41,675 bases of DNA from Flavobacteriales bacterium (GCA_002720635.1 PBJD01000049.1:1-41675); one strand, 5' to 3'. Shown: positions 17,661 to 26,180, counted from the first letter of the stretch. Notes: generated by a model not told the origin, from the sequence alone. Numbers and translations: made by a program.

Positions 17661-18923
17661 CTAGTCTTTGTATTTCTTAATTACAATAGAAGCATTATGA
17701 CCTCCGAAGCCAAATGTATTTGTCATTGCAACATCAACTTTTCTTGACTGACCCTTGTTTAAAGTAAGATTCAACTTACCATCAATATTTTCATCAGGTG
17801 TTGAATGATTTATTGTAGGCGGAATAAAATCTTCCTGAACAGCTTTAATGGTTGCAATAGTCTCTATCGCTCCAGCAGCCCCAAGTAAATGTCCAGTCAT
17901 AGATTTTGTTGAACTAATATTCAAATCATATGCCTTTTCACCAAATACTTTTTGAATTGCAGTTAATTCAGCTACATCTCCTAATGGAGTAGAAGTGCCA
18001 TGAACGTTAATGTAATCTACAGCTTCAATAGATAAGCCAGCATCATCCAAGGCATAATTCATTACATTTCTGGCTCCCAACCCTTCTGGATGAGGTGCTG
18101 TCATGTGATGAGCATCTGCAGACATACCTCCACCAACGATTTCGGCATAAATATTGGCTCCTCTGGCTTTAGCATGCTCATATTCTTCTAGGATAATAGC
18201 ACCGGCACCTTCACCTAATACAAACCCATCTCGAGTAGCATCAAATGGACGTGAGGCGGTTGCTGCCTTATCATTATTTGTGGAAAGTGCATGACATGCA
18301 TTAAATCCACCAATACCTGTTTCATTAACAGCTGCTTCAGAACCTCCAGTAACAATAACATCCGCTTTACCCAAACGTATATATGTGAATGAATCAATCA
18401 ATGCATGGCTTGATGAAGCACATGCGGAAACCGTCGTATAATTAGGACCTCGATAACCATGTTTAATTGAAATATTACCAGGGGCAATATCTGCAATCAT
18501 TTTAGGTATAAAGAATGGATTAAATTTAGGTCCTGTATCACTTTCTCTGGCTTTTAACAAAACTTGAGCTTCGTCTTGAAATGTTTCAAGACCTCCAATA
18601 CCTGAACCCCAAATAACCCCAACTCTATCGGGATCGAAACTTCCTTCAGTTAATCCTGCATCATTAATAGCTTCGTCAGTAACAACCATCGCATACTGAC
18701 TAAACTTATCCATTCTCCTTGCCTCTTTTCTGTGAATAAAATCATTCACATTAAAGCCTTTTAATTCGCAAGCAAACTGAGTTTTATGATGCTTAGGATC
18801 GAAGTAAGTAATTCTCGCAGCACCACTCACTCCCTTTTTAAGGGATTCCCAATAATCGGGAAGAGTATTCCCTATAGGAGTAAGCGCACCAAGACCTGTT
18901 ACAACAACTCTCTTTAACTCCAT
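17661..18923 (-). CDS. fabF: 3-oxoacyl-[acyl-carrier-protein] synthase II
   Basis: FabF (420 residues) condenses malonyl-ACP with growing acyl-ACP in fatty acid elongation. The Cys-His-His triad is visible: C168 in VSACASSSHAL, H309 in NVHGTSTPLGD and H345 in KSMTGHLLGAAG. The C-terminal FGFGGHN loop is present. Two histidines rather than His-Asn place it with KAS I/II rather than KAS III. It follows acpP by 21 bases and precedes rnc by 2 bases, forming an acpP-fabF-rnc operon. Confidence 0.97.
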   Translation of the reverse strand: MELKRVVVTGLGALTPIGNTLPDYWESLKKGVSGAARITYFDPKHHKTQFACELKGFNVNDFIHRKEARRMDKFSQYAMVVTDEAINDAGLTEGSFDPDRVGVIWGSGIGGLETFQDEAQVLLKARESDTGPKFNPFFIPKMIADIAPGNISIKHGYRGPNYTTVSACASSSHALIDSFTYIRLGKADVIVTGGSEAAVNETGIGGFNACHALSTNNDKAATASRPFDATRDGFVLGEGAGAIILEEYEHAKARGANIYAEIVGGGMSADAHHMTAPHPEGLGARNVMNYALDDAGLSIEAVDYINVHGTSTPLGDVAELTAIQKVFGEKAYDLNISSTKSMTGHLLGAAGAIETIATIKAVQEDFIPPTINHSTPDENIDGKLNLTLNKGQSRKVDVAMTNTFGFGGHNASIVIKKYKD

Positions 18924-18944
18924 AAATAAGTTAAAAATGGTTTA

Positions 18945-19181
18945 TTACTTTGCGTTTTCTTCGATGTAGCCAATTGCTTCCTTTACAGTACTAATTTTTT
19001 CAGCTTGATCATCAGGAATAGCAATATTGAATTCTTTTTCAAATTCCATAATTAGCTCAACCGTGTCTAATGAGTCAGCTCCTAGATCGTTTGTAAAGCT
19101 AGCTTCTGGAGCTACCTCACTTTCATCAACTCCTAACTTATCAACGATAATTGCTTTTACTCTTGATTCGATATCAGACAT
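18945..19181 (-). CDS. acpP: Acyl carrier protein
   Basis: This 78-residue acidic protein has the phosphopantetheine site [10 protein letters not shown], with S37 as the attachment serine. Length and charge are typical of ACP, which carries acyl chains through fatty acid synthesis as 4'-phosphopantetheine thioesters. It heads the acpP-fabF-rnc operon. The 167-base divergent gap to purN is very AT-rich; I saw no full TTTG-N19-TAnnTTTG promoter in it on either strand. Confidence 0.98.
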   Translation of the reverse strand: MSDIESRVKAIIVDKLGVDESEVAPEASFTNDLGADSLDTVELIMEFEKEFNIAIPDDQAEKISTVKEAIGYIEENAK

Positions 19182-19348
19182 TTTTTAAATTTTTTAAAGT
19201 TATAGCGCACAAAGAAAAACATTTCTTTATAATTATTCAAATAATATACAAGTCGTGTTATTAACAATTTGATAATAACTTCCCTATTAAATGAGCAAAA
19301 CAGATTATAAACTTTACCTTTAAGGCAAGGTTTTAAGGAAAAAAATAA

Positions 19349-19915
19349 ATGAAAAAACTTGCCATTTTTGCCTCGGGAGGAGGGTCTAATGCTCTGAAAA
19401 TTCACGAATATCTGCAAAAAAATCCATTTGCAAAGATTGACTGCATTGTTGTAAACAATCCAAATGCAGGAATACTTAAGAAGGCTAAAAACTGGGATTG
19501 CGAAATAATAAAAATTTCAAAAAATGATTTTTATACAGATGAAAAAATATCAATTCAATTACTAAATAAAGGAATTGACTTGGTTGTTCTTGCTGGTTTT
19601 CTTTGGCTTATACCAGAGCATCTTTTACAATCATTTCCACAAAAAATCATTAACATACACCCTGCTCTACTCCCTAAATACGGAGGAAAAGGCATGTATG
19701 GAATGAATGTACATAAAGCCGTATTTGAAGCAAAGGAGAAAAAATCCGGAATAACCATTCATACAATTGATGAAAAATATGATAAAGGGAAAATTATTTT
19801 TCAAAAATCTGTTGCCATTGAATCTTGTAAAACACCAGAAGAAATAGCTAAAAAAGTTTTACAAATCGAACATGAAAATTTTGCTTCAACAATCCATGAA
19901 TATTTAACAAAATGA
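19349..19915 (+). CDS. purN: Phosphoribosylglycinamide formyltransferase
   Basis: PurN (188 residues) transfers a formyl group from 10-formyltetrahydrofolate to GAR in purine synthesis. Visible are the phosphate-binding FASGGGSNA (7-15), the catalytic NIHPALLPKYGG (N102, H104) and the second catalytic site HTIDEKYDKG (D145). Length is normal. The stop overlaps the rnhA start by 4 bases (ATGA), so the two are translationally coupled. Confidence 0.96.
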   Translation: MKKLAIFASGGGSNALKIHEYLQKNPFAKIDCIVVNNPNAGILKKAKNWDCEIIKISKNDFYTDEKISIQLLNKGIDLVVLAGFLWLIPEHLLQSFPQKIINIHPALLPKYGGKGMYGMNVHKAVFEAKEKKSGITIHTIDEKYDKGKIIFQKSVAIESCKTPEEIAKKVLQIEHENFASTIHEYLTK

Positions 19916-20364
19916 AAGAAATAATCATATATACGGATGGGGCAGCGAAAGGGAATCCTGGAAAAGGTGGTTATGGAACTGTATTGATTTCCGGAAATCA
20001 CGAAAAAAGACTCTCTCAAGGATATTTTTTAACAACCAATAATCGAATGGAATTAATGGCTGTAATCATTGGTTTAGAAGCATTAAATCAAAAATGCAAT
20101 GTAACCATCTATTCCGATTCTAAATATGTAGTTGATTCCGTAGAAAAAGGTTGGATATTTGGATGGGAAAAAAAAGGATTTAAATCTAAAAAAAACCCTG
20201 ATTTATGGAAGAGGTTCTTAAAGACATACCGAAATCACAATGTAAAATTTCAATGGGTAAAAGGGCATGCTGGTAATAAGTATAATGAAATTTGTGATCA
20301 ACTAGCAGTTGAAGCTGCAGAGAGCCCTAATCTATTACAAGACGAAGGATATGATGCTAATTGA
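19912..20364 (+). CDS. rnhA: Ribonuclease HI
   Basis: This 150-residue enzyme cuts the RNA strand of RNA-DNA hybrids. All four catalytic carboxylates are visible: D9 (YTDGAAKGNPG), E47 (NNRMELMA), D69 (YSDSKYV) and D129 (NEICDQLA). The flexible-loop histidine H119 is in WVKGHAGN. It is coupled to purN by a 4-base overlap. Its 3' end overlaps the convergent panC gene by 8 bases, with no terminator between them. Confidence 0.97.
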   Translation: MKEIIIYTDGAAKGNPGKGGYGTVLISGNHEKRLSQGYFLTTNNRMELMAVIIGLEALNQKCNVTIYSDSKYVVDSVEKGWIFGWEKKGFKSKKNPDLWKRFLKTYRNHNVKFQWVKGHAGNKYNEICDQLAVEAAESPNLLQDEGYDAN

Positions 20365-21136
20365 GTTCAATATTATCAATTAATCGAACCCCATCATAAA
20401 CTCCAGCAATAAATAGGCGTCTTTGGCCACCAAAATCATGTTTCTCCAAATACTCCAATGTAAACCCTGATTCAAAAAGACGCTTTTCCAAAATTTGTCT
20501 TTCTGTATTCACAAAACTCTTTAAAACTTCATAAATAAAACCCGCGTTATCTCTTGCTTTCTTGCTTAATCTTGAATTTCTACTGCTCATAGCAAGACCA
20601 TTAAATTCTCTTAGAATAGGTGCACCTATAATCTCCACGGGTAGCTTAAGTGTTTCAACCATTTTCTTAATGATTTGCAATTGTTGAAAATCTTTTTCTC
20701 CAAAAAACGCCTTATCAGGCATAACAACAGAAAATAAACGATAGACAACTTCTACTACTCCTTGAAAATGACCTGGCCGACAAATGCCCTCCATGATCAT
20801 GTCTAAACCTCCTAAATCAATAGAAACTTTTTGCAGTGAATCAATTTGTGCTCTTTCTGGAATAAAGGCTGCATCACAAAAATTTACTCTCAACAACCTT
20901 AAATCACCCTCTTCATTTTTTGGATATTTATTAAAATCATTTAAATCGTTAAACTGAGATGGATTAATATAAATACTTGCAATAGTAACATCCGCATACT
21001 TCTTAGATAAGTGTATCAACGAAATATGCCCCTCATGCAAAAACCCCATTGTGGGCACAAAGCCAATTTCTTTTCCAGCTTGTTTCTTTTCAATAACAAA
21101 CTGATGTAATTCCTTTAACGTTCTTATTACATTCAT
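20357..21136 (-). CDS. panC: Pantothenate synthetase
   Basis: PanC (259 residues) joins pantoate and beta-alanine with ATP to make pantothenate, the precursor of coenzyme A. Motifs are PTMGFLHEGH (28-37, the HxGH nucleotide-binding site), YINPSQF (56-62), MEGICRPGHFQGV (about 114-126), FFGEKDFQQL and REFNGLAMSSRN. It is about 20 residues shorter than most homologs, in the C-terminal domain, but all active-site motifs are intact. It is divergent from the GT5-like gene and has no panB or panD nearby. Confidence 0.96.
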   Translation of the reverse strand: MNVIRTLKELHQFVIEKKQAGKEIGFVPTMGFLHEGHISLIHLSKKYADVTIASIYINPSQFNDLNDFNKYPKNEEGDLRLLRVNFCDAAFIPERAQIDSLQKVSIDLGGLDMIMEGICRPGHFQGVVEVVYRLFSVVMPDKAFFGEKDFQQLQIIKKMVETLKLPVEIIGAPILREFNGLAMSSRNSRLSKKARDNAGFIYEVLKSFVNTERQILEKRLFESGFTLEYLEKHDFGGQRRLFIAGVYDGVRLIDNIELN

Positions 21137-21209
21137 AATTTATTCTGACAAACTTACTAAAGAATACGATTTCACATTCCATAAACCCCTAATTAATTGC
21201 GATGAATAA

Positions 21210-21240
21210 TTGAAAACCTCGCATATTATACGTAACTTCG
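21210..21240 (+). promoter_or_regulatory. Candidate promoter for the GT5-like gene
   Basis: TTG (21210-21212), 20 bases, then TAACTTCG (21233-21240), one base off TAnnTTTG. It lies 64 bases before the ATG at 21305, in the 168-base divergent gap with panC. Confidence 0.45.
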
Positions 21241-21304
21241 CGTCTTCTATTTCCTAAAAAAACCTACTTGTTTTATTGTAAAGGAAATAAATAACAAAAG
21301 CCCA

Positions 21305-22123
21305 ATGAAGAAGAGAGTTTTATTTATAAATCAAGAGATGCTACCGTACATCGAGGAGTCTGAAATTGCCAAAATAGGAAGGAATCTTCCTCAAGGAATC
21401 CAACAAAAAGGTAAAGAAATCAGAACTTTCATGCCTCGTTTTGGATGCATCAATGAAAGACGGAATCAGCTTCATGAAGTAATTCGACTAAGTGGAATGA
21501 ATCTTATTATAGATGATAATGACCACCCGTTAATTATAAAAGTTGCCTCTATCCAGGCTGCAAGAATGCAGGTCTATTTTATTGATAACGAGGAGTATTT
21601 CCAAAGAAAGTTTGGTTTAAAAGATAAAGCTGGAAACTTTTTTGAAGACAACGATGAAAGAGCAATATTCTACTGTAGAGGTGTTTTGGAAACTGTTAAA
21701 AAATTAGGATGGGCGCCTGACATTATTCACTGTCATGGCTGGATGAATGCTTTTGTCCCTCTTTATATTAAAAAAGTTTTTAACGAAGATCCTATTTTTG
21801 CAAATTCCAAAGTAATTTTTTCAATTTACAATACAGGTTTTGAAAAAGAACTCAATAAAAATTTTGGTAACAAGGCCATCCTGGATGGAGTAGATCTTGC
21901 AGATGTTGCCGACTTAACGAATCCCTCAGCTACAGAAGTTTATAAATATGCTGCGAAATGGTCTGATGGTGTTATAATTGGAAGTGAAGGAATAAACCCT
22001 GAATTAGAAAAAGAAATTAAAGAAATGGGTAAGCCTATTCTTGATTTTCAAAATGAAGAATCATATGTAGAAGAGTACAATAACTTCTATGATTCAGTGT
22101 TATCAGATAACAACTCTGAATAA
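21305..22123 (+). CDS. GT5-type glycogen/starch synthase N-terminal domain protein
   Basis: This is a 272-residue protein that matches only the N-terminal (GT5 catalytic) half of glycogen synthase. It keeps the opening strand (RVLFINQEMLPY), the EIRTFMPRFGCINERR block and the PDIIHCHGWMNAFVPLYI strand-helix. The usual K-x-G-G-L motif for ADP-glucose near the N-terminus is absent; that region reads ESEIAKIGRNLPQGI. The C-terminal GT1 domain with the catalytic E-x7-E is missing. From memory, similar short proteins are common in Bacteroidota beside panC and DUF4270 genes. Glycogen synthesis is doubtful. It may be a non-catalytic descendant with another role. Confidence 0.78.
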   Translation: MKKRVLFINQEMLPYIEESEIAKIGRNLPQGIQQKGKEIRTFMPRFGCINERRNQLHEVIRLSGMNLIIDDNDHPLIIKVASIQAARMQVYFIDNEEYFQRKFGLKDKAGNFFEDNDERAIFYCRGVLETVKKLGWAPDIIHCHGWMNAFVPLYIKKVFNEDPIFANSKVIFSIYNTGFEKELNKNFGNKAILDGVDLADVADLTNPSATEVYKYAAKWSDGVIIGSEGINPELEKEIKEMGKPILDFQNEESYVEEYNNFYDSVLSDNNSE

Positions 22124-22132
22124 TAATAACTT

Positions 22133-23365
22133 ATGAAAGAATTTAAATTATTCTTAATTGGGCTATGTTCACTCACAGCCCTTTTTTCTTGTAAAAAAGA
22201 TGATGCGAATATTGGAGCTTATCTTTCAGAAGCTCCAAATAAAATTGTTGCAGAAATAGTTGATTCCTTTTATGTAACCACATATTCCGGCATAGAAGAC
22301 TCAATAATCACTTCCGGGAGAATATCACCAATGTTGGGTACTATTAATTCGACTGAATTAGGAATCGCAAAAAGTAGTTTGTTTGCGAGTCTTATTCCCG
22401 ACTCCTTAGATAGATTTTTCCCAAGTTCTGATTTTAATATAGATTCATTTTACATCCAATTCCACATAATAGATGTATATGGAAAAAATATTAATCAAGA
22501 ATTTGAAATATTTAAAATTAACGAACCCATTGATGAAAATTCAACTTATTATAATTTCGACACCATTACCGTTGGAGAAAAACTAGGTTCTATCACACTT
22601 AATATTTCTGATTCAGGTATTTATAAATACAATTTAGACAGTTCGGCTGCACATTATCTATTCTCTAACATTAACTCCAGTTATGAATCCAACGAAGCCT
22701 TTAAATCCTTTTTTGCAGGTATTTACATCTCCCCTTCAACAAATCCTTATATAGATGAAGGAGCTATATATAAATTAAACAAAACAGGAATTTCGCTGCA
22801 CCTTTCTTTCTCAACGACAAACGGAACAGATAATCAATATGATACTGACCTGGTATATATGGTTGAAAATGAACAAAATATATTTGCTCGATTTACCCAT
22901 GATTATACGAATGCTGAAGTAAACAGTATTTTTACAGATTCTACTTTAGGACAGAATGCCTACTATGTGCAAGGGCTGGCAGGAGTTTATGGAAAAATTG
23001 AATTCCCGACCCTACAAAAATGGTTCAACAACGACTCCATAAATTATTTAATCACAGATTTTGAATTTACAATATATGTGGCTGATAATTCAACTTTCAC
23101 ATTACCTGATCAATTATTTCTTACCTACACGAGTTCAGCTGGTTTAAGAACCTATAAAAGTGCAATGTTAAATTCAGAAGAAAACTCTTACAGATTTGAA
23201 ATTTCCAATTCAGAAATAAATACATCACTTGAAAATGGAATGATAAATGATTTGAACTTCGAGATCTCTCATCCTTTTTCTGGAAGCAGTCCGGAACAGG
23301 TGAAAATATTTGGAGGTAATTCAGAAACTCCTCCAATCTTGAAAATCTCATATACAAGCTATTAA
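22133..23365 (+). CDS. DUF4270 family lipoprotein
   Basis: The 410-residue protein has a lipoprotein signal peptide (LTALFSCKKD, lipidated C20). The rest is beta-rich with low Cys content and the DUF4270 pattern: VDSFYVTTYSGIEDSI, then GRISPMLGTINSTELGIAKSS, which introduces the metal-free N-terminal domain. It is probably anchored in the outer membrane or its inner leaflet. No function is known for the family. It follows the GT5-like gene by 9 bases and is closed by the terminator at 23370-23397. Confidence 0.85.
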   Translation: MKEFKLFLIGLCSLTALFSCKKDDANIGAYLSEAPNKIVAEIVDSFYVTTYSGIEDSIITSGRISPMLGTINSTELGIAKSSLFASLIPDSLDRFFPSSDFNIDSFYIQFHIIDVYGKNINQEFEIFKINEPIDENSTYYNFDTITVGEKLGSITLNISDSGIYKYNLDSSAAHYLFSNINSSYESNEAFKSFFAGIYISPSTNPYIDEGAIYKLNKTGISLHLSFSTTNGTDNQYDTDLVYMVENEQNIFARFTHDYTNAEVNSIFTDSTLGQNAYYVQGLAGVYGKIEFPTLQKWFNNDSINYLITDFEFTIYVADNSTFTLPDQLFLTYTSSAGLRTYKSAMLNSEENSYRFEISNSEINTSLENGMINDLNFEISHPFSGSSPEQVKIFGGNSETPPILKISYTSY

Positions 23366-23369
23366 ACCA

Positions 23370-23397
23370 AAAAGGGAGGAATTATATCCCCCCTTTT
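23370..23397. terminator. Intrinsic terminator, bidirectional (DUF4270 / superoxide dismutase)
   Basis: AAAAGGGAGG (23370-23379), loop of 8 bases, CCCCCCTTTT (23388-23397). The stem has one A-C mismatch. It lies between two convergent genes and has A and T tails usable from both sides. Confidence 0.75.
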
Positions 23398-23416
23398 AAA
23401 ATACAATAAATTCAGC

Positions 23417-24022
23417 TTATATTTCAGCGTTGTACAACTCAGCAACCTTATCCCAGTTAACGACATTAAAAAACGCGTTAATGTAGTCTGGTCTTCTATT
23501 TTGATAGTTTAAATAATAAGCGTGCTCCCAGACATCTAATCCTAAAATAGGCCTCCCCTTTACCTCTGCAATATCCATCAATGGATTATCCTGATTTGAC
23601 GTAGAGGTTACCTTAAGTTTTCCGTCAACTACAATCAACCAGGCCCAACCTGAACCAAATCTTGTTGCAGCAGCTTTAGAAAACTCATCCTTAAATGCCT
23701 CAAATGATCCAAATGCAATATTAATTGCATCAGCCAAATCTCCTGAAGGGCTGCCACCAGCATTTGGAGCCATTATCTCCCAAAATAAAGAGTGATTATA
23801 AAAACCACCACCATTATTCCTTACGCCAGAACCTTGAGATCCTATATTCGCCAAAATATCCTCAATTGACTGTCCTTCCAATTCAGTACCAGCAATCGCG
23901 TTGTTTAAATTATTTGTATATCCAGCATGGTGTTTTCCATGATGAATCTCCATTGTTCTTGTGTCAATGTGCGGTTCCAACGCATCTGTTGCGTATGGTA
24001 ACTGTGGTAATTCAAATGCCAT
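23417..24022 (-). CDS. sodA: Superoxide dismutase, Fe/Mn family (Mn-type features)
   Basis: This 201-residue enzyme converts superoxide to hydrogen peroxide and oxygen. The four metal ligands are visible: H27 (MEIHHGKHH), H77 (FYNHSLFW), D163 and H167 (LDVWEHAYY). The residue that hydrogen-bonds the metal-bound water appears as Gln in the C-terminal half ([10 protein letters not shown]), while the N-terminal Fe-type Gln position is Gly (NNGGGFYNH). This pattern favours manganese or a cambialistic enzyme. No signal peptide is present, so it is cytoplasmic. It has a strong promoter directly upstream and appears to be a single-gene transcript. Confidence 0.96.
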   Translation of the reverse strand: MAFELPQLPYATDALEPHIDTRTMEIHHGKHHAGYTNNLNNAIAGTELEGQSIEDILANIGSQGSGVRNNGGGFYNHSLFWEIMAPNAGGSPSGDLADAINIAFGSFEAFKDEFSKAAATRFGSGWAWLIVVDGKLKVTSTSNQDNPLMDIAEVKGRPILGLDVWEHAYYLNYQNRRPDYINAFFNVVNWDKVAELYNAEI

Positions 24023-24050
24023 ATCTTAAAATTTAAATTTAACTTGACTC

Positions 24051-24081
24051 CAAATATAAACATACAAAGCCGACCAACAAA
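24051..24081 (-). promoter_or_regulatory. Promoter for superoxide dismutase
   Basis: On the minus strand, TTTG (24081-24078), exactly 19 bases, then TATATTTG (24058-24051). Both elements match the Bacteroidota consensus perfectly. The -7 box ends 28 bases before the ATG, giving a leader of about 20 bases. Confidence 0.8.
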
Positions 24082-24143
24082 TTAGCTGATACTTTATATT
24101 TTTTTCGAATGAAGAGCTTTCAACTGACTACATTTTAAAGCAT

Positions 24144-24172
24144 AAAAAAAGCCTCGAAATTGAGGCTTTTTT
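24144..24172. terminator. Intrinsic terminator after the acidic protein gene
   Basis: GCCTC (24151-24155), loop GAAATT, GAGGC (24162-24166), flanked by an A-run (24144-24150) and a T-run. It ends the minus-strand transcript of the gene at 24189-24539 and insulates the sod promoter. The symmetry allows use in both directions. Confidence 0.88.
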
Positions 24173-24188
24173 ATAATTGCTATTTCTT

Positions 24189-24539
24189 CTAATATATTTC
24201 TTCCCAGATTGCTGATCTGTACCATTTTATCTCTTCTCGATTGTACTTATTATCTGAATCAATAATTAAATTAAGTAAATGCGATAAATGATTTTCAGGC
24301 TCTTCATATTCTTCTTCATCTTCCTCAGGAATCTCGAGATCAATATCAAAATCCAGTGACTCGTCCTCCTCTATCTTTTCTTTAATAATTCTAAGTGTTT
24401 TTACAATCAATGGATCATTAAGCTGCAAAGCTATCTTTCTAATCTCTGACAACTGTTCTCCAATCGATTCAATTGAAGCTTCTGCTTCTACATCAACAAC
24501 AACTTTCTTAAGTAATTCTTTCGCCTTAGGACTATTCAT
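24189..24539 (-). CDS. Hypothetical acidic protein
   Basis: I do not recognise this 116-residue protein. It is helical and strongly acidic in the middle (DLEIPEEDEEEYEEPE, about residues 66-81), with no signal peptide or membrane segment. The N-terminal part (KELLKKVVVDVEAEASIESI...RKIALQLNDPLIVKTLRIIKEKIEED) looks like two amphipathic helices. The C-terminal part (LSHLLNLIIDSDNKYNREEIKWYRS) looks like another helical unit. It has its own terminator downstream, and two direct repeats lie just upstream of its ATG. A cytoplasmic scaffold or adaptor is possible, but nothing in the sequence proves it. Confidence 0.65.
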   Translation of the reverse strand: MNSPKAKELLKKVVVDVEAEASIESIGEQLSEIRKIALQLNDPLIVKTLRIIKEKIEEDESLDFDIDLEIPEEDEEEYEEPENHLSHLLNLIIDSDNKYNREEIKWYRSAIWEEIY

Positions 24540-24562
24540 AATAATAAAATTAAAGAATAAAG

Positions 24563-24597
24563 TTACTACAATAAGTGCAAAGTATTACTAATAAGTG
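24563..24597 (-). repeat. Paired direct repeats upstream of the acidic protein gene
   Basis: TTACTACAATAAGTG (24563-24577) and TTACTAATAAGTG (24585-24597) are near-identical copies about 21 bases apart, or two helical turns. They begin 24 bases before the ATG at 24539. This spacing suits a dimeric regulator binding one DNA face, but a role is only inferred. Confidence 0.4.
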
Positions 24598-24650
24598 TAT
24601 TTTTTTCAAATCCCGCAATGCGGATTGAACACCTCATTATTTTTCTGAAG

Positions 24651-25238
24651 CTAATCCATTTGATATAATTTTGCAAGATACTTACCAACGATATCAAATT
24701 CTAAATTAACTATTGAACCACACCTTAAATATTTAAAATTTGTATTGTTATATGTGTACGGAATTATACAAACAGAAAAAAAGTCTTTTCCAGAATCTAC
24801 AACAGTAAGACTCGTGCCATTAATGGTTATACTTCCTTTGTTAACTGTTATATTGGAAAGTGATGGATCATATTTTACATAAAACTTCCAACTACCTTCT
24901 CCCTCTTCAACCTGGCTGACAACCCCAACCTGATCAACATGACCCTGGACAATATGACCATCTAATCGATCTCCAAGCTTCATACATCGCTCTAGATTCA
25001 CTTTTTCTCCAATCTTAATTTTACCAATATTCGTTTTTTGAAGAGTTTCGTCGATTGCTGTAACTGTGTAATTTCCCCCATTAATCTCTACAACAGTCAA
25101 ACAAATTCCATTATGAGCTAAACTTTGATCAATTTTCAACTCATTTGTAAACGGACAAGAGAAGGTAAAATGAATATTATCTCCTTTTTTTTTCGATTCT
25201 TTTAACTCCCCTAATCCTTCAATTATTCCTGTAAACAT
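24651..25238 (-). CDS. ribE: Riboflavin synthase (alpha chain)
   Basis: The enzyme (195 residues) makes riboflavin from two molecules of 6,7-dimethyl-8-ribityllumazine. It starts with the family signature MFTGIIEGLG. It contains two tandem lumazine-binding barrels, the first with HNGICLTVV and the second with INGTSLTVV, joined at GHIVQGHVDQVG. The C-terminal helix that mediates trimer formation is present. No FMN riboswitch is evident in the short upstream gap, and no other rib gene is nearby. Confidence 0.96.
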   Translation of the reverse strand: MFTGIIEGLGELKESKKKGDNIHFTFSCPFTNELKIDQSLAHNGICLTVVEINGGNYTVTAIDETLQKTNIGKIKIGEKVNLERCMKLGDRLDGHIVQGHVDQVGVVSQVEEGEGSWKFYVKYDPSLSNITVNKGSITINGTSLTVVDSGKDFFSVCIIPYTYNNTNFKYLRCGSIVNLEFDIVGKYLAKLYQMD

Positions 25239-25307
25239 GACCTACAATTTTAACAACGAATTTCTTTTTATCAATACACGTAATCCAAAAAACATATACT
25301 TTTTAAA

Positions 25308-25335
25308 CAAAAAAAGGCGTCTTAAAAAAACGCCT
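25308..25335 (-). terminator. Intrinsic terminator of the secreted-protein gene
   Basis: On the minus strand AGGCGT (25335-25330), a 9-base loop and ACGCCT (25320-25315) are followed by a T-run (25314-25308). It lies just downstream of the gene at 25359-26180 and upstream of ribE. Confidence 0.85.
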
Positions 25336-25358
25336 GATAATTTTTTTAGTATAGTATT

Positions 25359-26180
25359 TTATATTTTTTTTATCTGTCCCATTTTATTATCGTACATAAC
25401 AAAATAGTCTCCCCTCTTTAAATCCGATAAATTTACTTTTGCTCCAAAACCCTTACGTACAATTACACCCGTAGTATTATAGACCTCATATAAAGTAGAA
25501 ACCTCATTCCCTGATTCATCTGCAAAATTTACGACTCCTTCTATTTTCAAAAGATTGGCATTAGCAATAAACACTTCCTTAACAGATGATCGGATCAACT
25601 TTTTTTCCTGAGAATACCTAGGCTTTCTTGTATAATCAACTTGCTTAATTCTGTAAACATTTCTTCCAGAATGTGGTTTTAATTGAATTGAATAATCATT
25701 TTTTTCCACTAGTCCCTTCCCATTGACAGTAGCTACTTTCATCCACTTATTCCATCTCTTTTGCTCAATAACAAATGGAAGTTTGCCGGACTCGTTAGTA
25801 GTTGAAAAAGTAAGCAAACCATCAGGAGTAATATTCATACCGGCTATTACAAAAGTACTCGAAGGTTTTAAAACATCTGGATTCAAAACTCTGGGGGTAC
25901 AATCATCTTTATATTCTATTTTAACTTTTACCGGCGCTCCTTTAATAAGTTGATAACTCGAAAAATCAATTTCAAAAGCACTGGAGTTAATTTCATCAAT
26001 TGATTGCTGACCATTAATCATAACATTAGTTACACAGAAACCTACTCCTGAACTTGCAAACGGATTCTGCACATAAAGATTTTCCCCTTGATAAGTTCCC
26101 TCAAGAGTCATCTCTTTGCCTGCAGAGACAACGTTTATAAGGATTAACAAAAGTGAGAGTATTCCTACAGTCTTTTTCAT
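25359..26180 (-). CDS. Conserved secreted protein of unknown function (Bacteroidota)
   Basis: This is a 273-residue protein with a signal peptide (MKKTVGILSLLLILINVVSA). The first domain carries ENLYVQNPFASSGVGFCVTNV and NSSAFEIDFS, then KDDCTPRVLNPDVLKPSSTF, a block I recall in many uncharacterised Bacteroidota proteins of this length. The middle has WNKWMKVATVNGKG and HSGRNVYRIKQVDYT, which look like fibronectin-like beta sandwich strands. The end (LYEVYNTTGVIVRKGFG...LKRGDYFVMYDNKMGQIKKI) resembles a T9SS C-terminal sorting domain, though it lacks a clear PNP motif. Two cysteines (in GFCV and DCTP) could form a disulfide. Function unknown. Confidence 0.75.
   Translation of the reverse strand: MKKTVGILSLLLILINVVSAGKEMTLEGTYQGENLYVQNPFASSGVGFCVTNVMINGQQSIDEINSSAFEIDFSSYQLIKGAPVKVKIEYKDDCTPRVLNPDVLKPSSTFVIAGMNITPDGLLTFSTTNESGKLPFVIEQKRWNKWMKVATVNGKGLVEKNDYSIQLKPHSGRNVYRIKQVDYTRKPRYSQEKKLIRSSVKEVFIANANLLKIEGVVNFADESGNEVSTLYEVYNTTGVIVRKGFGAKVNLSDLKRGDYFVMYDNKMGQIKKI

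Noticed and set aside
19157-19417. 86-codon minus-strand frame across the acpP-purN gap
   Set aside because: It overlaps the starts of two well-supported genes, and its predicted sequence is AT-driven with no domain pattern.
21137-21304. Riboswitch between panC and the GT5-like gene
   Set aside because: The gap shows no long conserved-looking stem set, and only a promoter candidate could be supported.
23725-24036. 103-codon plus-strand frame opposite superoxide dismutase
   Set aside because: It is antisense to a conserved enzyme, and its start lies within that gene.
24614-24636. GC-rich hairpin (AATCC-CGC / GCGGATT) after ribE
   Set aside because: The stem is short with a bulge, and on the ribE strand it is followed by an A-run rather than a T-run, so it is not a terminator for ribE.
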